Origin: Treponema sp.
GTDB lineage: Bacteria; Spirochaetota; Spirochaetia; Treponematales; Treponemataceae
DNA length: 11,032 nt
Reading direction: 5' to 3'
Assembly (NCBI GenBank): GCA_017453705.1
Contig: JAFTEK010000217.1
Location: 1-11,032 of the forward strand
Shown: positions 6,793 to 11,032 of the stretch, piece after piece
Position numbering within the stretch: the first letter of the stretch is position 1
Layout: each line of letters begins with the position of its first letter
Made by a program: the position numbers and the translations under genes
Notes under the pieces: model-generated
The model's database searches: none
The model's input: the letters and a program-made list of their open reading frames with translations, nothing else
What the model was told of the DNA's origin: nothing

Positions 6793-6813
6793 GTGAGTTT
6801 CCGCAAGGGAAGC
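6793..6813. repeat. Short element sharing words with the 147-193 hairpin region
   Basis: GTGAGTTTCCGC (6793-6804) differs by one base from GTGAGTTCCCGC at 147-158, and AGGGAAGC (6806-6813) is identical to 186-193. In the left region the two words are arms of separate hairpins; here they are joined with the middle removed. This suggests a degenerate copy of one dispersed element. Confidence 0.45.
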
Positions 6814-6820
6814 CGTGGGG

Positions 6821-6940
6821 CTGACACAGGACTGCTCGCGACACTGACACAGGACTGCTCGCGACGCTGACACTGGACTGTCCGCGACGCTGACACTGGA
6901 CTGTCCGTGACACTGACACTGGACTGTCCGCGACGCTGAC
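6821..6940. repeat. Five tandem 23-bp repeats between alaS and the alanine transporter
   Basis: Units start at 6821, 6844, 6867, 6890 and 6913, each 23 bp, followed by a 5-base partial (CTGAC) at 6936. Each begins CTGACAC, continues with (A/T)GGACTG, then CTCGCGAC, TCCGCGAC or TCCGTGAC, and ends in A or G. The first two units share the A/CTC variant and the last three share the T/TCC variant, so the array probably grew by duplication from two founder units. Since 23 is not a multiple of 3, the minus-strand reading frame shifts from unit to unit, which argues against a coding role. The array lies upstream of both divergent promoters. It could be a regulator-binding array or a slippage-prone spacer. 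Confidence 0.93.
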
Positions 6941-6996
6941 AAAAACGCTATTTTGTGGACAAAATTCTACATAGGCAGTTGTAAAATGGCAGGCTA

Positions 6997-7025
6997 TTGT
7001 ATAAATATGCAAAAAACTGTATATT
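6997..7025 (+). promoter_or_regulatory. Candidate promoter of the AGCS transporter
   Basis: TTGTAT (6997-7002), 17 bases, TATATT (7020-7025). Transcription would begin about 26 bases before the ATG at 7059, leaving room for the AAGG ribosome site at 7047-7050. A competing arrangement, TTGTAA (6979-6984) with TATAAA (7000-7005), has a shorter 15-base spacer. Confidence 0.45.
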
Positions 7026-7058
7026 GTTTCCAATTCTATTTTATGTAAGGACATTACT

Positions 7059-8543
7059 ATGTGGTCTTCGATTAACAAAGTTCTGGGGGCTATAGACGAC
7101 TTCGTCTGGGGACTCCCTCTCATCATCCTGATTCTGGCTACGGGAATCTTCCTGACCGTCCGCCTGAACGGAGTGCAGTTCTCTCAGCTCGAGTTTGCCC
7201 TCTCCTCCATCTTCCGCAAATCCGAGAGCAAGGACGGCGGTGAGCTGTCTTCCTTCAAGGCTCTCTGCACGGCCCTGTCCGCGACAATCGGAACAGGAAA
7301 CATCGTCGGTGTCGCCACTGCAATCGGAGTGGGAGGCCCGGGCGCACTCTTCTGGATGTGGCTTGCCGCCCTGCTGGGCATGGCGACCAAGTACGCGGAG
7401 TGCCTCCTTGCCATCCACTACCGCCAGGTTCAGTCCGACGGCCACATTCTGGGCGGCCCCTTCTACACCTGCGAGAAAGGAGTGGGCGAGAGGTGGCCTG
7501 TCCTGGGCAAGCTGCTCGCCGTCCTGTTCGCCATATTCGGCACGATGGTCGGTCTCTTTGGAATCGGAACGTTCACACAGATAAACAGCATCACCAGCGC
7601 GATTGAGACATTCTCCAAGACTGCGGCGGGCGGCGCGGCTCTCTCTACCGTGACAATCGGCGGAATCGGCAGCTACTCCACGGTGGTCATAGTCGCCTCC
7701 TTCGTACTGGCGGTCATAGTCGCCCTGGTCATAATCGGCGGCCTCAAGCGCATCTCATCTGTCGCCTCCATCATTGTCCCTGTCATGGCGGTCATCTACT
7801 TTGTGCTGGGCCTTTTTGCCATACTGTGCAACGCATCCCGGATTCTGGACGCGTTCGAGCAGATTTTCCAGGGGGCGTTCGGCTTCAGGGCTGCCGCCGG
7901 AGGAGTCCTGGGCGCAATGTTCGTTGCCATGCAGAAGGGTATAGCCCGCGGCATCTTCTCCAACGAGGCCGGGCTTGGTTCCGCACCGATTGCGGCTTCC
8001 ACCGCGAAGGTTGACCATGCAGTTCAGCAGGGAATCATCTCCATGACCGGCACATTCTTTGACACGATTGTCATCTGTTCCATCACCGGCCTTGTCATAG
8101 TCATGTCCGGCGCATGGAAGCCAGAACTTGGCTTCTCAGGATTCGGCATAACCAACGCCGCATTCCAGATGCTGCTGCCCAGGGTACCCCAAGTGGCCAT
8201 CTCTTTCCTGCTGATGATTTGCCTCATCCTTTTCGCCTTCACAACGATTCTGGGCTGGGACTACTACAGCGAGAAGTGCATTGAGTACCTTTCCAAGGGC
8301 AACATGACACCTGTTAAAATCTACCGCTGGCTCTACATAGCGGCGGTGTTCATAGGCCCCTACATGACGATAAGCGCGGTCTGGACGATTGCGGACATCT
8401 TCAACGGCCTCATGGCACTGCCCAACATCCTGAGCCTGCTCTTGCTCAACGGAGTCATCGTCAAGCTGACCGATGACTTCTTCAAGGGCAAGAGGCTCTA
8501 CAAGATTGGCTACGACTTCCGCAACAACCCGGTGACGGAGTAG
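7059..8543 (+). CDS. Sodium:alanine (glycine) symporter, AGCS family
   Basis: This 494-residue inner-membrane protein takes up alanine and/or glycine with Na+. Residues 92-107 read GGPGALFWMWLAALLG, a full match to the AGCS family signature as I remember it. Other hallmarks are the N-terminal GLPLIILILATGIFLTVRL segment, LSATIGTGNIVGVATAI (73-89), GMATKYAECLLA, and the GIARGIFSNEAGLGSAPIA block typical of the family. Length and about 10-11 hydrophobic segments fit the family, and there is no break. AAGG lies 8 bases before the ATG. It is divergent from alaS, so both genes flanking the repeat array deal with alanine. Whether alanine or glycine is preferred, and whether H+ replaces Na+, cannot be decided from sequence. 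Confidence 0.95.
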   Translation: MWSSINKVLGAIDDFVWGLPLIILILATGIFLTVRLNGVQFSQLEFALSSIFRKSESKDGGELSSFKALCTALSATIGTGNIVGVATAIGVGGPGALFWMWLAALLGMATKYAECLLAIHYRQVQSDGHILGGPFYTCEKGVGERWPVLGKLLAVLFAIFGTMVGLFGIGTFTQINSITSAIETFSKTAAGGAALSTVTIGGIGSYSTVVIVASFVLAVIVALVIIGGLKRISSVASIIVPVMAVIYFVLGLFAILCNASRILDAFEQIFQGAFGFRAAAGGVLGAMFVAMQKGIARGIFSNEAGLGSAPIAASTAKVDHAVQQGIISMTGTFFDTIVICSITGLVIVMSGAWKPELGFSGFGITNAAFQMLLPRVPQVAISFLLMICLILFAFTTILGWDYYSEKCIEYLSKGNMTPVKIYRWLYIAAVFIGPYMTISAVWTIADIFNGLMALPNILSLLLLNGVIVKLTDDFFKGKRLYKIGYDFRNNPVTE

Positions 8544-8545
8544 CC

Positions 8546-8788
8546 ATGAATATGAAAGACGAGGGAAAGAGTCTTGAGGAAGGCTTTTCTGGAAAATTCA
8601 TAGCTCTATTCCTGTCCTCCCTTGTCTTTGCTTGTTTCATAACCGTATGCAGGAACAAGATTCCCAACCTGCTCCTGTATGCGGCTTCCAGCCTTATCTT
8701 TTTCGCCTGCTATTTTGCATTAGCCATGATAACAAAAAGGCACAAGGCTATCGTTTTCTCTTCAATTATATATAGCAAAGGAATATGA
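8546..8788 (+). CDS. Small two-helix membrane protein of unknown function
   Basis: This 80-residue protein begins 2 bases after the transporter stop. A GGAG site (8537-8540) inside the transporter's last codons sits 5 bases before the ATG, so translation is probably coupled. After a charged N-terminus (MNMKDEGKSLEEGFSGK) two hydrophobic helices follow, at about 18-35 (FIALFLSSLVFACFITV) and 41-62 (NLLLYAASSLIFFACYFALA), separated by a short basic loop CRNKIP. A basic segment TKRHK follows. I do not recognise a family. Position suggests a partner or accessory of the AGCS transporter, but that is inference. A start at 8552 (MKDEGK) is also possible. Base use appears richer in A/T than in the transporter gene. 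Confidence 0.7.
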   Translation: MNMKDEGKSLEEGFSGKFIALFLSSLVFACFITVCRNKIPNLLLYAASSLIFFACYFALAMITKRHKAIVFSSIIYSKGI

Positions 8789-8840
8789 GTACATGGGCTG
8801 GAAATTTGCCCTATATGTCAGGAAATAGCTTTATCCTGCC

Positions 8841-8869
8841 TTTACAAGCATTGATTTATATTATATATT
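8841..8869 (+). promoter_or_regulatory. Sigma-70-like promoter of the PilZ gene, leaderless geometry
   Basis: TTTACA (8841-8846), 17 bases, TATATT (8864-8869). The first ATG (8876) begins 6 bases after the -10 box, right where transcription should start. There is no Shine-Dalgarno sequence between. A second in-frame ATG at 8882 would leave a leader of only about 6 bases. Confidence 0.6.
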
Positions 8870-8875
8870 GGTTTC

Positions 8876-9745
8876 ATGCCTATGACTAATGCAACGCTGT
8901 TAGCAAAGTATTACGAATCCTACCTAAATACGGAAATCGCATTTACCAAGGACATTATCAAGACAATCGGTATGGATCCCCGGCAGGTTTTTCTTAAATC
9001 TTCTGAAGGACAGTGGGCTTGCATCATAAACTCTATGTCTTTCTCCCTGGCCCGTGTAATCATCGGAACCAAGGGCACGGCGTATGAAAAACTCGCCTCT
9101 CCAAATCCTCCGGCTGGCCTGAACCTGAAACTAAGCTTTTACAAGCAAGACGGACAGCAGCTGGGCATCTTCCTTTCCTGCAAGGTCAAAGAGATTGTTC
9201 CATATATGAACAGCAAGGATTTGGTCATTGTCACACTGGCCTACACTCAGCGTCCGCCTGAAGACCTCATAGAAAAGATAGGACGGCTTCTTGAAGCTAA
9301 CGACAATGCCTTAAGGCGCAAAGAGGACAGAATTCCTATCAATGCGGAAAGCTGCCGTAAGCTTGGAATACCCAAGGAAGAATGTATCGCCATAATCCAG
9401 AACGTCCCGAGGCGCTGTATCCTGCGCGACATCTCCTTTGGAGGGGCAAAGATAGTCATCTTGGGCATGGCCAAGTTCCTGATGGGCAAGGATGTTCAGC
9501 TCTCCCTGGAATTTGACGATCCGCACGAAGTCATACAGCTCAAGGGAACGATCGCCAGCACCTCGGAAGTCCAGGGCAGGAAGGACATGGTTGTGGCTGG
9601 AGTTGTATATGATGAGGCCACGCTCTCCCTGTCTTACAAGATACACATCAACAACTACCTGACTTCGAGCAGAAAGGCAGATTTGAACCCGCAGGCAGAT
9701 GCCCAGGGCTCGGACGGCTCATCAGACGCGAATTTCGCCATATAG
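8876..9745 (+). CDS. PilZ-domain cyclic-di-GMP receptor protein
   Basis: This 289-residue protein lacks a signal peptide or membrane helix, so it is probably cytoplasmic. The C-terminal half carries the PilZ signature: RCILR (R180 and R184, the RxxxR motif) directly followed by DISFGG (D185, S187, G190, the D/NxSxxG motif). Strands AKIVILGMAKF, VQLSLEFDD, VIQLKGTIAST and MVVAGVVYDE then build the barrel. All ligand-contact positions of the motif are present, so c-di-GMP binding is likely. Residues 1-150 form a second domain resembling the N-terminal YcgR/PilZN-like partner domain of spirochaete PilZ proteins, which I cannot identify firmly. In spirochaetes PilZ proteins affect motility and host adaptation. 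The C-terminal 25 residues are low-complexity and polar. It is followed 26 bases later by a TPR gene in the same direction. Confidence 0.85.
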   Translation: MPMTNATLLAKYYESYLNTEIAFTKDIIKTIGMDPRQVFLKSSEGQWACIINSMSFSLARVIIGTKGTAYEKLASPNPPAGLNLKLSFYKQDGQQLGIFLSCKVKEIVPYMNSKDLVIVTLAYTQRPPEDLIEKIGRLLEANDNALRRKEDRIPINAESCRKLGIPKEECIAIIQNVPRRCILRDISFGGAKIVILGMAKFLMGKDVQLSLEFDDPHEVIQLKGTIASTSEVQGRKDMVVAGVVYDEATLSLSYKIHINNYLTSSRKADLNPQADAQGSDGSSDANFAI

Positions 9746-9771
9746 GGCATGTCGCTCAAAGGAAGGCTCTT

Positions 9772-10926
9772 ATGAACCCCGCAGATCCGCTGGACTCCGT
9801 TTACTTCATAAAGTTGCCAAACGACTTTAAGCTCTCCTCCCGTGCCATGCAGCTGGATTCAGAGATTCCTCTGCCTGTCCAGAGGAAGGACGGTGAGGAA
9901 AAAGGGGCTTTTGACATCAAGGAGCTGACCCAGGAGCAGGTATTGTCCGGGATTCTGACAGTCCTGGCATACGACAGGCAAAATGAGAACCTTGACTACT
10001 ACCGCAAGGTCATAACAGAAGCCCGCCCAGGCATAAAAAAAGAGCTTGCGGAGGCTGCCATACTCAAAACCAAGAACGAAGACTGGGAACTTGCGGAAGA
10101 AATCTGGCTGGCCTTGCACGGACTGGATCCTGAGGACAAGGCGATTATCCTTAACATGGCCCTCTTCTATGACCAGAGGGCGGACAACTACCGCAAGAAC
10201 GCCTTGTACGATGATGCTGATGCCTATGACTCCAGCGCGGAGGAACACTACAGGGATGTCTTGGACAGCGATGATGATGTTCCCGACGCCTTCTTTAACG
10301 CGGGCTTCTTCTACCTGAAAAAACACGACTTCTCAGAGGCCAAGAGCTGCTTTGACAGCTATCTGGCTCTGATGGCGGACACAAAAGAAGAGGAACTTGG
10401 CGAGAACGATGACTACAAGATAAAGCGCGCGCAGGAAATCCTGGACAAGATAAAGAACAGAAAACTTGAAAACGAGAGGTTCCACAAGGCCTACGAGCTT
10501 ATCTCCACAGGGCGGGAGTCAGAGGGACTTGTCGAAATCCGAAGGTTCCTTCAGGACAACCCTGCGGTTTGGAATGCATGGTTTCTTCTTGGCTGGGGGC
10601 TGCGCCGGCTGGAGCAGTTCTCCGAGGCTAAGATGGCCTTTGAGAAAGCCCGCGAGTGTGAGGGCGGGGATGAGAGCGCGGACACCCTGAACGAGCTGGC
10701 AATCTGCCAGATGGAGACAGGGGATTTGGACGGAGCACAGGAAAGCCTGGTGGACGCGCTGAATATGGATCCTGACAACACCAAGGTCATCAGCAACCTG
10801 GGCTTTTTGTCACTAAAGAAAGGGAACGCAGAGGAAGCGCGCAAGTTCTTCCTGACAGTCCTTGAGATAGATTCCAAAGACTCGGTGGCAGCCGCAGAGC
10901 TAAAGAAACTTGAGCAAGAGGCTTAA
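9772..10926 (+). CDS. Soluble tetratricopeptide-repeat protein
   Basis: This 384-residue acidic protein has no signal or membrane segment. Canonical TPR units are visible at about 170-203 (AFFNAGFFYLKKHDFSEAKS), 265-298 (WFLLGWGLRRLEQFSEAKMA), 303-336 (DTLNELAICQMETGDLDGAQ) and 337-370 (VISNLGFLSLKKGNAEEARK), the last two in tandem and ending with DPDN- and DSKD-type turns. The N-terminal 60 residues (VYFIKLPNDFKLSSRAMQLD) lack repeats. A strong GGAAGG ribosome site (9761-9766) lies 5 bases before the ATG. No promoter is evident in the 26-base gap, so it is likely co-transcribed with the PilZ gene. A role as a protein-interaction partner in the same signalling route is inference from gene order. 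Specific function is unknown. Confidence 0.85.
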   Translation: MNPADPLDSVYFIKLPNDFKLSSRAMQLDSEIPLPVQRKDGEEKGAFDIKELTQEQVLSGILTVLAYDRQNENLDYYRKVITEARPGIKKELAEAAILKTKNEDWELAEEIWLALHGLDPEDKAIILNMALFYDQRADNYRKNALYDDADAYDSSAEEHYRDVLDSDDDVPDAFFNAGFFYLKKHDFSEAKSCFDSYLALMADTKEEELGENDDYKIKRAQEILDKIKNRKLENERFHKAYELISTGRESEGLVEIRRFLQDNPAVWNAWFLLGWGLRRLEQFSEAKMAFEKARECEGGDESADTLNELAICQMETGDLDGAQESLVDALNMDPDNTKVISNLGFLSLKKGNAEEARKFFLTVLEIDSKDSVAAAELKKLEQEA

Positions 10927-10988
10927 AGCCACCTTTTGCCAACAACTTGCCCCTCATAACTGTAAATTCTCTTGTCTAAATCCTATTT

Positions 10989-11032
10989 ATGGAATCAAAT
11001 AGTAATATGGCTTTATTTCAGAATTTAATAGA
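10989..11032 (+). CDS. Possible start of a further gene cut by the window edge
   Basis: After the TPR gene, bases 10927-10988 show no terminator and no gene. From ATG at 10989 an open frame (MESNSNMALFQNLI) runs to the window edge without a stop. No ribosome-binding site precedes it, nor the second Met at 11007. Given the two leaderless-type starts elsewhere in the window this does not exclude a gene, but 14 codons are too few to judge. Confidence 0.3.
   Translation, partial: MESNSNMALFQNLI

Noticed and set aside
6821..6940. CRISPR array
   Set aside because: The units are directly adjacent with no spacers, and there are no cas genes.
6628..7126. Two minus-strand frames of 104 and 124 residues across the 23-bp repeats (Ser/Val/Cys-rich repeats)
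   Set aside because: The repeats give low-complexity peptide in every frame. The frames overlap the starts of alaS and the transporter and contain the alaS promoter, and the 23-bp period does not keep a frame.

Overview
The window looks like part of a spirochaete chromosome, most likely a Treponema-type species. The evidence is an unusually short alanyl-tRNA synthetase, a PilZ protein paired with a TPR protein, and a periplasmic SurA/PpiC-like foldase directly upstream of nusB. This assignment is by inference; there is no rRNA or other phylogenetic marker in the window. I see no insertion sequence, phage gene, CRISPR array, tRNA or rRNA.

Minus-strand block (about 243-6722). Transcription runs right to left: alaS, then a 218-base gap, then a tight cluster of a secreted parvulin/SurA-like foldase, nusB and a large membrane-anchored TPR protein. 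Past the TPR gene lies a stretch of degenerate short repeats. Beyond it is a separate two-gene toxin-antitoxin cassette (a VapB-like antitoxin and a PIN-domain RNase toxin, overlapping by 4 bases). The left edge (1-242) has no convincing gene but carries four perfect hairpins in a row.

Divergent centre (6723-7058). alaS and a sodium:alanine (AGCS) transporter are transcribed away from each other. Their 336-base intergenic region contains five tandem 23-bp repeats, a near-consensus promoter for alaS that leaves almost no 5' leader, and a plausible promoter and Shine-Dalgarno site for the transporter. Alanine uptake and alanine charging therefore sit back to back around a repeat array.

Plus-strand block (7059-10926). 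The AGCS transporter is followed, with translational coupling, by a small two-helix membrane protein of unknown function. Next comes a PilZ (cyclic-di-GMP receptor) protein with its own promoter, which again lies so close to the start codon that the mRNA should be leaderless. A soluble TPR protein follows in the same operon. A possible new gene begins at the right edge.

The most noteworthy observations are the two leaderless-type promoters, the 23-bp array between two alanine-related genes, the hairpin cluster at the left edge, and an AlaRS that appears to lack both the glycine-motif beta-barrel part of the editing region and the C-terminal C-Ala domain. No clearly new multi-gene system is evident; most genes are housekeeping or signalling.
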